In this document: piece by piece, positions 1 through 8,034 of the stretch
Position numbering within the stretch: position 1 is the stretch's first letter
Layout: each line of letters starts with the position of its first letter
Assembly: GCA_963516475.1 (NCBI GenBank)
Contig: CAUQBR010000001.1
Coordinates: 255,865-319,864, forward strand
Length of the DNA: 64,000 nucleotides
Direction: 5' to 3'
Source: JABCPE02 sp963516475
Lineage (GTDB): Bacteria > Bacteroidota > Bacteroidia > Flavobacteriales > Weeksellaceae
Notes under the pieces: model-generated
What the model saw: only the letters and a program-made list of their open reading frames with translations
Told to the model about the DNA's origin: nothing
The model's database searches: none
Position numbers and translations under genes: made by a program

Positions 1-738
1 ACTTCACTTGCAAATTCCCTTGCCGTAAAAGGGGAAAACGAAGCGAAAATAACCATCGCTAATTCCGATGCACAGAGAAGAGAAAAAGAAGCCGAAGCTC
101 TCAAAATAGCAATCACAGCAGAGAAAGTTCAGGCAGCAAAAGCCCTTGAGGAATCTTATTTAGCCGAACAAAAAGCGGAAGCTGCGAGAGCCGAAAGAGA
201 GCGTTCTACACAAAATGCCAACATCGTAGTTCCTGCGGAAATCTCCAGACAAAAAGCCATCATCGACGCAGAAGCGGAAGCTGAAAAAATCAGACTAAAA
301 GCTAAAGGGGAAGCCGATGCTATCTATCTAAAAATGGAAGCTGAAGCGAAAGGTCTCCTTGAAATCCTTACAAAACAGGCAGAAGGTTATGACCAAGTGG
401 TAAAAGCTGCCGGTGGAGATACCAACTCAGCGTTCCAATTACTGCTTATTGAAAAACTTCCTGAATTGGTTAAAACTCAAGTGGAAGCCGTTAAAAATAT
501 TAAAATTGATAAGGTTACAGTTTGGGACAGTGGGAACAATCCTGACGGGAACACTTCCACGGCTAATTTCGTTTCAGGAATGATGAAAACCGTGCCGCCT
601 CTGAATGATTTATTCAATATGGCTGGGCTTAATCTTCCTGAATATCTAAAAGGAAAAAGCGAAGTTCCTCATCAAGAGCCAAAGACAAAAAATGAGGAAA
701 TCATCATTGAAAATAATGAACCTGAAGAGGAAATTTAA
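1..738 (+). CDS. Flotillin-like SPFH family protein, C-terminal part (5' end outside window)
   Basis: The frame is open from base 1 to the TAA at 736-738, so the gene begins upstream of the window. The visible 245 residues are a long Ala/Glu/Lys-rich coiled coil with repeated AEAEA and RAERER runs, followed by a conserved globular tail (TVWDSGNN, then NFVSGMMKTVPPLNDLF). This is the usual C-terminal half of bacterial flotillins: the stalk that oligomerises and the tail that follows an N-terminal membrane hairpin and SPFH domain. Flotillins are inner-membrane scaffold proteins of lipid microdomains. The membrane segment and SPFH domain are not visible here, so the identification rests on the stalk and tail. 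An ATG at 334 lies inside the coiled coil and is not the start. Confidence 0.85.
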   Translation, partial: TSLANSLAVKGENEAKITIANSDAQRREKEAEALKIAITAEKVQAAKALEESYLAEQKAEAARAERERSTQNANIVVPAEISRQKAIIDAEAEAEKIRLKAKGEADAIYLKMEAEAKGLLEILTKQAEGYDQVVKAAGGDTNSAFQLLLIEKLPELVKTQVEAVKNIKIDKVTVWDSGNNPDGNTSTANFVSGMMKTVPPLNDLFNMAGLNLPEYLKGKSEVPHQEPKTKNEEIIIENNEPEEEI

Positions 739-742
739 AAAT

Positions 743-779
743 AAAAAAATCCAGTAAAAAAAATATACTGGATTTTTTT
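743..779 (+). terminator. Intrinsic terminator after flotillin gene
   Basis: AAAATCCAGTA and TACTGGATTTT form an inverted repeat around an A-rich loop, directly followed by a T run. It separates the flotillin gene from dnaB. Confidence 0.8.
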
Positions 780-888
780 ATGCAATTTTATTAACATTCT
801 TAAAACTTATAATTAATTGATTTATAATTGTTTGTTGTAATTTATAGTTACTTTTCAACATTGCGTAGAATTTTGAGAGTTTAATCTT

Positions 889-896
889 TATCTTTG
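889..896 (+). promoter_or_regulatory. -7 element of the dnaB promoter (leaderless start)
   Basis: TATCTTTG matches the Bacteroidota -7 consensus TAnnTTTG. It ends four bases before the dnaB ATG, so transcription would begin at or next to the start codon. No well-spaced -33 TTTG is visible (candidates lie 13 and 25 bp upstream). Confidence 0.6.
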
Positions 897-900
897 TCCC

Positions 901-2451
901 ATGGTACAAAAAGAAACATTATCATCTCTCACGCATGGAAATTTTGCAAAAGAACTGTCTATTTCTCAGGGGAAAGTTCCTCCTAATGCAGTGGAATTTG
1001 AAAAACTTGTAATCGGGACTTTTTTGATTGATAAGAAAGGCTTAGACCACTCCATAGACTTGCTAAAACCAGAGGTTTTCTACGATCCAAGACATCAGGA
1101 AATTTTCAGAGCGATTCTAAAACTCTATGAAAACAACCATCCTGTGGATATGGTGACCGTAATTCAGGAGCTGAAACGCACCGAAAAACTCAGCCTAGCA
1201 GGAGGCGACCACTACATCATAGACCTCACCACAGCTGTGAGCTCTTCGGCACATATAGAATATCATGTGAGAATCATTTTGGAGAAATACATTCTCCGCT
1301 CACTTATCAATGTTTCTGCCAATGTTATTGACAATTCTTACAAAGAATCTACCGATGTTTTCGAGCTTTTGGATAAAGCCGAACAAGGTTTCTTTGAAAT
1401 TACAAACGGAACCATCAAAAAAGGTTTCGATACGGCTAACTCTTTGGTAAAGGAAGCCATCGACAAAATCAAAGCTCTAAAAGACAAAGAAGGACTCTCT
1501 GGTATTCCTTCGGGCTTTAGGGATGTTGATAAAGAAACTGGTGGCTGGCAGAATTCTGACCTCATCATCATCGCTGCCCGTCCTGCGATGGGTAAAACGG
1601 CTTTCCTGCTTTCCATGGCAAGAAATATTGCCGTTCAGCATCAAATTCCAATGGCGCTTTTCTCATTAGAGATGGCTTCTGTACAGCTCATCACAAGGAT
1701 GATCGCCTCCGAAACGGGCATTTCATCCGAAAAACTAAGAAAAGGACAAATGAGCGATGAAGAATGGCAAAGGCTGTTTAATAATGTATCTGAGCTGGAA
1801 AATGCTCCTCTTTATATAGATGAAACTCCAGCGCTTTCTGTATTTGATTTTAGGGCTAAATGCCGAAGACTCGTAATGCAGCATGGCGTGAAAATCATCA
1901 TGGTGGATTATCTCCAGCTGATGACCGCAAATAATGGAGGAAAAGGCTCAGGAAACAGAGAGCAGGAAATTGCTACTATTTCGCGTTCCCTAAAAGCCAT
2001 CGCAAAAGAACTTAATGTCCCTGTAATTGCTCTTTCTCAGTTATCCAGAAGTGTGGAAAGCAGACCTAACAAACGCCCACAGCTTTCGGATTTGAGGGAG
2101 TCAGGAGCGATAGAACAGGATGCCGATATCGTTTCTTTCCTCTTCCGTCCTGAATATTACAAAATAGAAAACTGGGAAGATGGAAGTCCATCTGCTGGGC
2201 AGGCAGAACTCATCATTGGGAAACACAGGAACGGTGCTGTTACAGATGTAAGACTTTCGTTCCAATCAAGTTTGGCCAAATTCTCGGATTTGGATTTATT
2301 TGGAACTAATGAGCAGTCTTCTTATGTTCAGCCAAATCAGAATGCTTTTGAAAACCTCCGAGTAAGCATAGATCCTGCTGCTGCATTTGATTTACCTAAA
2401 AACAGCCTTTCTGCTTCATCTATGAACGATGAAGATGATATGCCTTTCTAA
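901..2451 (+). CDS. dnaB: Replicative DNA helicase DnaB
   Basis: A 516-residue hexameric helicase that unwinds DNA at the replication fork and interacts with primase. The N-terminal DnaB domain covers about residues 25-120. The RecA-like motor follows, with a Walker A (RPAMGKT, near residue 230), a Walker B (IIMVDYLQLM), the VIALSQLSR motif and the SDLRESGAIEQDAD segment typical of DnaB. Length is normal for the family and there is no intein. ATG at 901 is preferred because the protein then starts in family style and the only good promoter ends four bases before it. rnhA follows after a 4-bp gap, suggesting co-transcription. Confidence 0.97.
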   Translation: MVQKETLSSLTHGNFAKELSISQGKVPPNAVEFEKLVIGTFLIDKKGLDHSIDLLKPEVFYDPRHQEIFRAILKLYENNHPVDMVTVIQELKRTEKLSLAGGDHYIIDLTTAVSSSAHIEYHVRIILEKYILRSLINVSANVIDNSYKESTDVFELLDKAEQGFFEITNGTIKKGFDTANSLVKEAIDKIKALKDKEGLSGIPSGFRDVDKETGGWQNSDLIIIAARPAMGKTAFLLSMARNIAVQHQIPMALFSLEMASVQLITRMIASETGISSEKLRKGQMSDEEWQRLFNNVSELENAPLYIDETPALSVFDFRAKCRRLVMQHGVKIIMVDYLQLMTANNGGKGSGNREQEIATISRSLKAIAKELNVPVIALSQLSRSVESRPNKRPQLSDLRESGAIEQDADIVSFLFRPEYYKIENWEDGSPSAGQAELIIGKHRNGAVTDVRLSFQSSLAKFSDLDLFGTNEQSSYVQPNQNAFENLRVSIDPAAAFDLPKNSLSASSMNDEDDMPF

Positions 2452-2455
2452 AAAT

Positions 2456-2935
2456 ATGAAGATAGAAATCTATACCGATGGGGCGTGTAGTGGCAACCCT
2501 GGCAAAGGTGGCTATGGTATCATTATGCAAGCACCTGAAAAAAACTATGAGAAATGCTTTTCGGAAGGTTTTCGGCTGACAACCAACAACCGAATGGAAC
2601 TTCTCGCGGTAATCACTGCTCTGGAAAACCTCAAAGAAGAAGGGCACGATATTCATATCTTTATCGACAGTAAGTATGTAGCCGATGCGGTAAATAAAAA
2701 CTGGATATTTGGCTGGATAAAAAAAGGCTTTAAAAATGTAAAAAATCCTGACCTGTGGCGAAAATTTATCCCGCTTTTCAGTAAGTACAAACCTACTTTC
2801 CACTGGATAAAAGGCCACGCAGGACATCCACAAAATGAAAGAGCTGACCAGCTCGCTGTAGCAGCATCGCAAAAGGAAAATCTACTGATAGATACTTTCT
2901 TCGAAAAGGAAGAAGAAAATCTTTTTTCGGAATAA
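2456..2935 (+). CDS. rnhA: Ribonuclease HI
   Basis: This enzyme cuts the RNA strand of RNA-DNA hybrids, for example primers and R-loops. It begins with the hallmark IYTDGACSGNPG motif; the acidic catalytic residues are visible as Asp in YTDG, Glu in TNNRMEL, Asp in IDSKY and Asp in NERADQLA. HWIKGHAGHPQNERAD is also diagnostic. The start at 2456 gives 159 residues, the usual size, and leaves 4 bp after dnaB. An in-frame ATG at 2429 would add nine residues from inside dnaB and is less likely. The C-terminal tail (FFEKEEENLFSE) is acidic. Confidence 0.95.
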   Translation: MKIEIYTDGACSGNPGKGGYGIIMQAPEKNYEKCFSEGFRLTTNNRMELLAVITALENLKEEGHDIHIFIDSKYVADAVNKNWIFGWIKKGFKNVKNPDLWRKFIPLFSKYKPTFHWIKGHAGHPQNERADQLAVAASQKENLLIDTFFEKEEENLFSE

Positions 2936-2960
2936 AAAAACACCCAGATTATATTCTGGG
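2932..2960 (-). terminator. Terminator for the GIN-domain gene
   Basis: Read on the minus strand, CCCAGA and TCTGGG pair around a short loop and are followed by TG and a run of seven T. It lies between the convergent ends of rnhA and the 2970-3638 gene. Confidence 0.65.
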
Positions 2961-2969
2961 AGCTTAATT

Positions 2970-3638
2970 TTATTTAAACTCTATAACTCCGCCTACTACT
3001 TTTTTTACATTTCTTTGTTTCGGGTTGCCGTGGATTTCTATTCTTCCCCCTGCTCTCACGGTGGCATTTACAGCTTTAGAAGCGTAGGCTTCTGCCTTTC
3101 CGCCTGCATTTACAGTTACAGAAACATTTTCTCCCTCGTTGTCATCGCCTTTGTATTTTGCGCCAGAATTCATCACGATTTCCTGAATATCTGCATTTCC
3201 TGAAAGCTCTACTTCACCGCCTGAATTTCCTCTTACATTCAGCTGGTCGACATCTACTCTCATTTGGATTTTAGAACCTTCATTAGCTGTGAGTTTCAGC
3301 AAGTTGGTTTTCAATACATCATGAGAAGTAATTTCAGAACCTTGGCTCGCTTGAATATCGCTAAGGTCATTGTAATAAACCTTTACTTTAACATCATCTC
3401 CTTGCAGGAGTTTCATAGTTTGGGTACGGATTTTTAGTTCTCCGTTTTTATTGATTACTTGGATTTTCGAACTGCCATCGCCTATGATTTCCACTTTGTT
3501 TTTCTTGGATTCTATAAGCTCTACGGAAATTCTGTCATACACTTTCAGAGAAATAAAGTCGCCGACATTTCTATCATTTTGTGCAAAAGAAAATACCACA
3601 CTAAAAAGGAATAAAATTCCTGATAATAAATTTTTCAT
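2970..3638 (-). CDS. Secreted head-GIN-domain (DUF2807) protein
   Basis: 222 residues with an N-terminal signal peptide (hydrophobic core LLSGILFLFSVVFSFA, cleavage near AQ-ND). The rest is the beta-solenoid-like DUF2807 or 'putative auto-transporter adhesin head GIN' domain: repeated short strands such as LKLTANEGSKIQ, LNVRGNSGGEVEL, VTVNAGGKAEAYA and ATVRAGGRIEI with periodic Gly. Such proteins are exported to the periplasm or surface in Bacteroidota; no enzymatic role is established and I infer none. It stands alone, with a terminator after it and a short leader before it that resembles the leader of the neighbouring VOC gene. Confidence 0.85.
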   Translation of the reverse strand: MKNLLSGILFLFSVVFSFAQNDRNVGDFISLKVYDRISVELIESKKNKVEIIGDGSSKIQVINKNGELKIRTQTMKLLQGDDVKVKVYYNDLSDIQASQGSEITSHDVLKTNLLKLTANEGSKIQMRVDVDQLNVRGNSGGEVELSGNADIQEIVMNSGAKYKGDDNEGENVSVTVNAGGKAEAYASKAVNATVRAGGRIEIHGNPKQRNVKKVVGGVIEFK

Positions 3639-3662
3639 TATGTTTGATTTTTCTATTAGAAC

Positions 3663-3682
3663 GAAAAAAATGAACTTTCATT
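3663..3682 (-). terminator. Weak terminator candidate after the VOC gene
   Basis: On the minus strand AATGA and TCATT pair around a 4-base loop and run into seven T. The stem is only 5 bp. Confidence 0.35.
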
Positions 3683-3702
3683 ATGTTTTTAAATAAAAAT
3701 AT

Positions 3703-4059
3703 CTATTCTACTACAGAATAATCCGTTATTCCAAATCTATTTCCAAACGGATCTTCAAACTCAACAGCATATCCTGTTCTTATTTTGAAAGGTTCTGATA
3801 AAAATTTAATTCCGCTTTCTTTCATTTGCTGATATTTATGATTTACATCATCTACTTCAAACCATATTGTCTGTTTCAAATCTTTAAATTTGTTTTTATC
3901 TTTTAATATTATTGCCGCTTCTTCACCATCAACACTGAATGCTACCATTCCCATATCCGAAAAATCAAACTTTACTTTTAATCCCAAGTTATTTTCATAA
4001 TATTTTTTTGCCATTTCCAAGTCATCAACTGGAATAAAAAAGTTATCATATTTTTTCAT
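3703..4059 (-). CDS. VOC (glyoxalase/bleomycin-resistance fold) family protein
   Basis: 118 residues with the paired beta-alpha-beta-beta-beta modules of the vicinal oxygen chelate fold: FIPVDDLEMAKKYYENNLG at the start, WFEVDDVNHKYQQMKESGI in the middle and VEFEDPFGNRFGITDYS at the end. Members bind a metal and act as lyases, dioxygenases, isomerases or drug-binding proteins; the substrate cannot be told from sequence. It is monocistronic, between the fabG terminator and the GIN-domain gene. Confidence 0.85.
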   Translation of the reverse strand: MKKYDNFFIPVDDLEMAKKYYENNLGLKVKFDFSDMGMVAFSVDGEEAAIILKDKNKFKDLKQTIWFEVDDVNHKYQQMKESGIKFLSEPFKIRTGYAVEFEDPFGNRFGITDYSVVE

Positions 4060-4083
4060 TGTGTTTATTTTTTAGTTAAAACG

Positions 4084-4113
4084 AAAAAAAGACTTTCTTC
4101 GTGAAAGTCTTTT
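4084..4113 (-). terminator. Terminator after fabG
   Basis: A perfect 11-bp stem (AAAAGACTTTC with GAAAGTCTTTT, loop of about 5) is followed on the minus strand by T residues. Confidence 0.85.
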
Positions 4114-4121
4114 GTAATATT

Positions 4122-4865
4122 TTAAGTAAGCATACCGCCATCTACATTGATAACCTGTCCTGTAACATAGGAAGATAAGTCACTCGCCAAGAATAGGCAT
4201 GTATTGGCTACATCAGTGGTCTGCCCTCCTCTCTTTAACGGGATGGCATCTCTCCAGCCTTGTACCACTTCTGGACTTAGTTTAGCTGTCATTTCTGTTT
4301 CTATGAAACCTGGCGCCACGGCGTTGCAACGGATGTTTCTAGAACCAAGCTCCAAAGCAACAGATTTAGAAAATCCGATAACACCAGCTTTAGACGCTGC
4401 GTAGTTTGCCTGCCCTGCGTTTCCTTTAACACCTACCACAGATGCCATGTTGATAATAGACCCTGTTCTTGCTTTCATCATAGGTTTGATGGCCGCTTTT
4501 GTAAGGTTGAATACAGAATCCAAATTCACTTTCATGATGATGTCCCACTCCTCTTTGCTCATTCTAAGGAGAAGATTGTCTCGGGTAATTCCTGCATTAT
4601 TCACAAGGATATCTATCTGCCCGAAGTCTGCGATAACATCGTCTATCAGTTTCTGAGCCTCATCAAAATCGGCAGCGTTAGAGTGGTATTCTTTAGCTGT
4701 AGTGATTTTATTTAGGTCTGCTTCTACTTGTTTTGCTAAGTCATCTGGACCGATGTGGGAGAATGCTATTTTAGCTCCCTGCTCTGCAAAAACTTCTGCT
4801 ATTCTTTTTCCGATACCTGTAGCCGCACCTGTGATGAGAGCTACTTTTCCTTCTAATAATTTCAT
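4122..4865 (-). CDS. fabG: 3-oxoacyl-[acyl-carrier-protein] reductase FabG
   Basis: A 247-residue short-chain dehydrogenase that reduces 3-ketoacyl-ACP with NADPH in type II fatty acid synthesis. Visible features: the nucleotide-binding TGAATGIGKRIA motif near residue 14, NNAG near residue 88, catalytic Ser in NMASVVG, YAASK with the catalytic Tyr and Lys, and the C-terminal YVTGQVINVDGGM typical of FabG rather than other SDRs. Length is normal. The AT-rich Panacea island lies upstream, so fabG may use a promoter in the 4866-4991 gap or depend on read-through; no TAnnTTTG element was seen close to its start. Confidence 0.95.
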   Translation of the reverse strand: MKLLEGKVALITGAATGIGKRIAEVFAEQGAKIAFSHIGPDDLAKQVEADLNKITTAKEYHSNAADFDEAQKLIDDVIADFGQIDILVNNAGITRDNLLLRMSKEEWDIIMKVNLDSVFNLTKAAIKPMMKARTGSIINMASVVGVKGNAGQANYAASKAGVIGFSKSVALELGSRNIRCNAVAPGFIETEMTAKLSPEVVQGWRDAIPLKRGGQTTDVANTCLFLASDLSSYVTGQVINVDGGMLT

Positions 4866-4991
4866 ATTCTTATTTATTATTTTTTATTATTTTTTTATCT
4901 GAACTGTCCACTTTATTTACATCATGCCTAATTTCTTTCTTAGAAATTTGATATATACTATCAATCTTTTTATTCATTAATTTCTCATTTA

Positions 4992-6680
4992 TTATATAAT
5001 TGCCCTTATCATTTGATTTTTTTGAGAGAATAACCAACATATAATTACAAAAATGCTTATATAACCAATTAAAAAAAGATACCAATACTGTTTTAATTTT
5101 TCCAATCCTTTTGTAGAAACAAGCATTAATAAGACAAAAATAGATATTGAGGTTCCGAAAATTGTAATAAATAATAATGATTCTACAAAAGATTCTATAA
5201 ACTTAAAAGCCCCTATTGAACCTACTATAAATGAAATAATCGCTGTAAAAACAGTTATAATTTCTATTGATTTTTTTTCATCTGTTTTTATTTTATTTTC
5301 TATTTCTTTAATATAAATTTGATTTCTTTTTTGTTTTAAATCATTAAAATCTTTTTCTAATTTATTTATAATTCTTTCATTTTCAAAAATACTTAAAGGA
5401 AGTGAAAATGCTGATGGATGATATACTGAAATACCTTGTATATTAATTAAGCAATCTTTCTTGTCAAAATCATATAACCTATTAAACACTCTTTTTGCCC
5501 ACTCAAATTTATTTCTGCAAACATCTAATATTTTCTGGTAATCATCTATTTTTATATTATCTAAATTATCCTTTTTATTTGCCTGCTCAATAAGATAGGT
5601 TAAATACTTATAATGAATAAAAAAGTTATTATTATTAGCCTCTTTATGCTTTTTTGTTATTTTTTTATACTCTCTATTTATTAATTCTTCTTCTACATCA
5701 GATTTAACTAAAAGAGAAAATAGATTATTAAAATAATATAGTTCATTCTTTATTCTTATTGATTCATCCAATCTTTGTACATCATCTTGTAGTTTCTTTA
5801 ATTCATCTATATTCTCATCTATATCCTTATAATATTTTATTTTTAAATATATGTCATAAGAATTTAGATCTCTCTTATCTTTATTTCTTATAATAGATAA
5901 ATAATCTGATTCTCTTGCTTTTTCTTCAAAATAATGATATTCTATTTTATTTATCCAGTCTTTATAATAAGAATAATAAGGCTCTCCTATTTTAATTTTT
6001 TCATCTAAATTTACTATATTATCATTAAATATATACTTCTCTGAATAATTTATATTATCATATTTTTGTAATTTCAACCTATTGTATTTCTTTCGCTTAA
6101 GCCATTTATATTCCAAAAATTTAAGCTTAGCTTCAAGAATATTTAAATTTTTAAAAGGCTTTTTGTTATGTCTCTCTTTTACTCTAATATTTAATTTAGA
6201 AAGTTTCTCATAATATTCTATGTTATCAACTATGGAATAATCCAAAATAAAAAGATTACAATATTCACATAATTCATAAAGAAGTTCATTATTTGTTTCA
6301 ATAAAAGTTTGCCTTTGATAAACAAGATGATTTGATACAAAAGTAAAATGATAAATAATGGTAAAAAACTCTGATAGTATTTTTTTTACTTCCTGAAAAA
6401 TATTATTTGTATTTTCATTGAAAAATTTAAAAAGATCTACATTATCTGCTAATTGATTTTCTATTTTGTTTAAATATTCAGAATATATAGTTTCTATTTC
6501 TTCCGGTAATTTTTCATTAAAGCCTATAAAATCACCTTTAATAATAAATATTACAATTTTATTTATCTCCTCTTCAATAAATTTTTGATAATCTATATAA
6601 GATACTCCCCAACTCTTATAACTACCAAGATAAAAATAATATTTATATATTTTACGATAAAAAGATTCTATAATATCCAT
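4992..6680 (-). CDS. Large AT-rich protein with three C-terminal membrane helices; putative toxin/effector of a Panacea system
   Basis: 562 residues with no family I recognise. The first 470 are soluble-looking, highly charged and rich in Lys, Glu, Ile, Asn and Tyr, with predicted helical and coiled-coil stretches. Residues about 472-495, 501-522 and 532-552 form three membrane helices, leaving a very short tail. The gene follows the Panacea (DUF4065)-like gene by 24 bp and would be co-transcribed. Antitoxin first and a membrane-acting protein second fits known PanA-PanT pairs, whose toxins include membrane-disrupting types, so a growth-arrest or abortive-infection effector is my inference. 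Base composition is extreme: the 60 bases at 5701-5760 hold only 9 G or C. A run of seven A near the 3' end (5017-5023) separates this frame from an open frame reaching 4870, so the real C-terminus may be about 40 residues longer. Confidence 0.75.
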   Translation of the reverse strand: MDIIESFYRKIYKYYFYLGSYKSWGVSYIDYQKFIEEEINKIVIFIIKGDFIGFNEKLPEEIETIYSEYLNKIENQLADNVDLFKFFNENTNNIFQEVKKILSEFFTIIYHFTFVSNHLVYQRQTFIETNNELLYELCEYCNLFILDYSIVDNIEYYEKLSKLNIRVKERHNKKPFKNLNILEAKLKFLEYKWLKRKKYNRLKLQKYDNINYSEKYIFNDNIVNLDEKIKIGEPYYSYYKDWINKIEYHYFEEKARESDYLSIIRNKDKRDLNSYDIYLKIKYYKDIDENIDELKKLQDDVQRLDESIRIKNELYYFNNLFSLLVKSDVEEELINREYKKITKKHKEANNNNFFIHYKYLTYLIEQANKKDNLDNIKIDDYQKILDVCRNKFEWAKRVFNRLYDFDKKDCLINIQGISVYHPSAFSLPLSIFENERIINKLEKDFNDLKQKRNQIYIKEIENKIKTDEKKSIEIITVFTAIISFIVGSIGAFKFIESFVESLLFITIFGTSISIFVLLMLVSTKGLEKLKQYWYLFLIGYISIFVIICWLFSQKNQMIRAII

Positions 6681-6704
6681 AAATTCAATTCCAAAACAGA
6701 AAAC

Positions 6705-7226
6705 TTATATAAAATAAAACTTTTCTTCTTTAATTATTTCTTCTTTTGGAATTTCTCTTTTAGCAGAATTATTAGCTAATGCTTTATTATAATTAGTAAT
6801 CCAAGAAGAATATTTATGTGTTAAATCTACAAGCTGTGATGCAGAATAAGTTATGATTTTATCATTAATTTGCTTAAGTTTTTCAATACAAATATCTACT
6901 ATATTCTTATATTCTGCGATTTCATCATTATTTGAAGATAAATTTGATATTTTTAAAGATTCCTTATCTATAATCTCTGGAGTATTCTTAAAAAAATTAT
7001 ACACATCATCTTCTACAGGACCAAATGGCATGGCATAATAATTATTAAAAACCTTCTCAAGAAGGTTATCTTCCTCATCAAGATTCACAGTAGAAAGTAA
7101 AAAAAATAACTTTAATGATTTTAACATACTTAAATCATTTGTTTCTTTATTTGATGAACTATTAGTATACCACTTATGTAACTCTAATAATACATATTTA
7201 GTCACATTTTCCTTTATTTTATCCAT
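6705..7226 (-). CDS. Panacea (DUF4065)-type antitoxin-like protein
   Basis: 173 residues. The segment at about 63-79 (YAMPFGPVEDDVYNFF) matches the A-x-x-x-GPV-x-x-x-VY core of the DUF4065/SocA/Panacea domain, and the segment at about 128-142 (SASQLVDLTHKYSSW) matches its conserved 'S-A-x-x-L-x-x-L-T-H-x-x-x-x-W' region. Panacea domains neutralise very different toxins and also occur as proteolytic adaptors (SocA) and in phage genes. This protein is slightly longer than the domain, with a Lys/Glu-rich C-terminus. It is the first gene of a two-gene operon with the membrane protein at 4992-6680. A minus-strand -7 element lies 26 bases upstream. Recognition is by motif only; a profile search would settle it. 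Confidence 0.75.
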   Translation of the reverse strand: MDKIKENVTKYVLLELHKWYTNSSSNKETNDLSMLKSLKLFFLLSTVNLDEEDNLLEKVFNNYYAMPFGPVEDDVYNFFKNTPEIIDKESLKISNLSSNNDEIAEYKNIVDICIEKLKQINDKIITYSASQLVDLTHKYSSWITNYNKALANNSAKREIPKEEIIKEEKFYFI

Positions 7227-7252
7227 TTTATTAGAAAAATTATTCTCATTTG

Positions 7253-7260
7253 CAAAGATA
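7253..7260 (-). promoter_or_regulatory. -7 element for the Panacea operon
   Basis: Minus-strand TATCTTTG matches TAnnTTTG and would start transcription about 20 bases before the ATG at 7226. No clear TTTG is seen at the -33 position. Confidence 0.5.
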
Positions 7261-7281
7261 AGTTATTTTTTTCTAAATAAA

Positions 7282-7956
7282 TTAATTATCCTTATTCACC
7301 ACCAAAACCATTTCGCCTTTCAGTGTTTTACTTTTGGAAAATTCTATGAGTTCTTCTATGGTTCCGCGTTTGGTTTCTTCAAATTTTTTGGAAATTTCTC
7401 GGCTGAGGCTGATTTTCGTTCCCTCTCCGAAAAACTCCTTTATCTGCTCCAGCGTGGTGTTTATCTTGTGCGGACTTTCGTAGAGGACTATCGTTTTTTT
7501 CTCCTCCGCCAGCTGTTTTAGTTTGGTCTGTCTTCCCTTTTTCTGTGGTAGAAAACCCACGAACAAAAACTCATTATTAGGCAGTCCAGAAACCACCAGC
7601 GCCGGCACGAAAGCCGTAGCACCAGGCAGACACTGCATTTCCACCTCGTTATCCGCACATGCCTTTGCCAGCAGATATCCAGGGTCAGAAATTCCAGGCG
7701 TTCCCGCATCAGTAATGATGGCGATGTTCTGACCATTTTTCAGGTCTTCTATCACTTTAAGTGTCGCTTGATGTTCATTGTGTAAGTGATATGATTTCAA
7801 TGGTTTAGAAATTTCAAAATGTTTCAATAAAATTCCCGAAGTCCGTGTATCTTCGCAAAGAATATAGTCTACTTCTTTCAAAATTTTTACTGCCCGAAAA
7901 GTCATATCTTCCAGATTGCCAATAGGCGTAGGAACAAAATAAAGTATACCACTCAT
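7282..7956 (-). CDS. rsmI: 16S rRNA (cytidine(1402)-2'-O)-methyltransferase RsmI
   Basis: A 224-residue SAM-dependent tetrapyrrole-methylase-fold enzyme that 2'-O-methylates C1402 in the ribosomal P site. Signature parts: LYFVPTPIGNLEDMTFRA at the N-terminus, LCEDTRTSGILLKHF, ITDAGTPGISDPGYLL and the FLPQKKGRQ/YESPHKI pair. It lacks the longer C-terminal extension found in some proteobacterial RsmI, as is common in Bacteroidota. It is transcribed away from tdk and lies just beyond the AT-rich island. Confidence 0.95.
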   Translation of the reverse strand: MSGILYFVPTPIGNLEDMTFRAVKILKEVDYILCEDTRTSGILLKHFEISKPLKSYHLHNEHQATLKVIEDLKNGQNIAIITDAGTPGISDPGYLLAKACADNEVEMQCLPGATAFVPALVVSGLPNNEFLFVGFLPQKKGRQTKLKQLAEEKKTIVLYESPHKINTTLEQIKEFFGEGTKISLSREISKKFEETKRGTIEELIEFSKSKTLKGEMVLVVNKDN

Positions 7957-7991
7957 AAATTCTTTTATTAAAATTGTTTAAATTTGGGATT

Positions 7992-7999
7992 TAATTTTG
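7992..7999 (+). promoter_or_regulatory. Possible -7 element for tdk-murF/alr
   Basis: TAATTTTG fits TAnnTTTG; the nearest TTG is 15 bp upstream, shorter than usual. It would give a leader of about 30 nt for tdk. Confidence 0.4.
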
Positions 8000-8034
8000 A
8001 ATTTTTCACATCAAAATCAAAAGGCTAATTTACA

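Noticed and set aside
4870..5085. 71-residue minus-strand open frame upstream of fabG
   Set aside because: Its first part lies inside the effector gene in another frame, so I treat it as a possible continuation of that gene rather than a separate gene.
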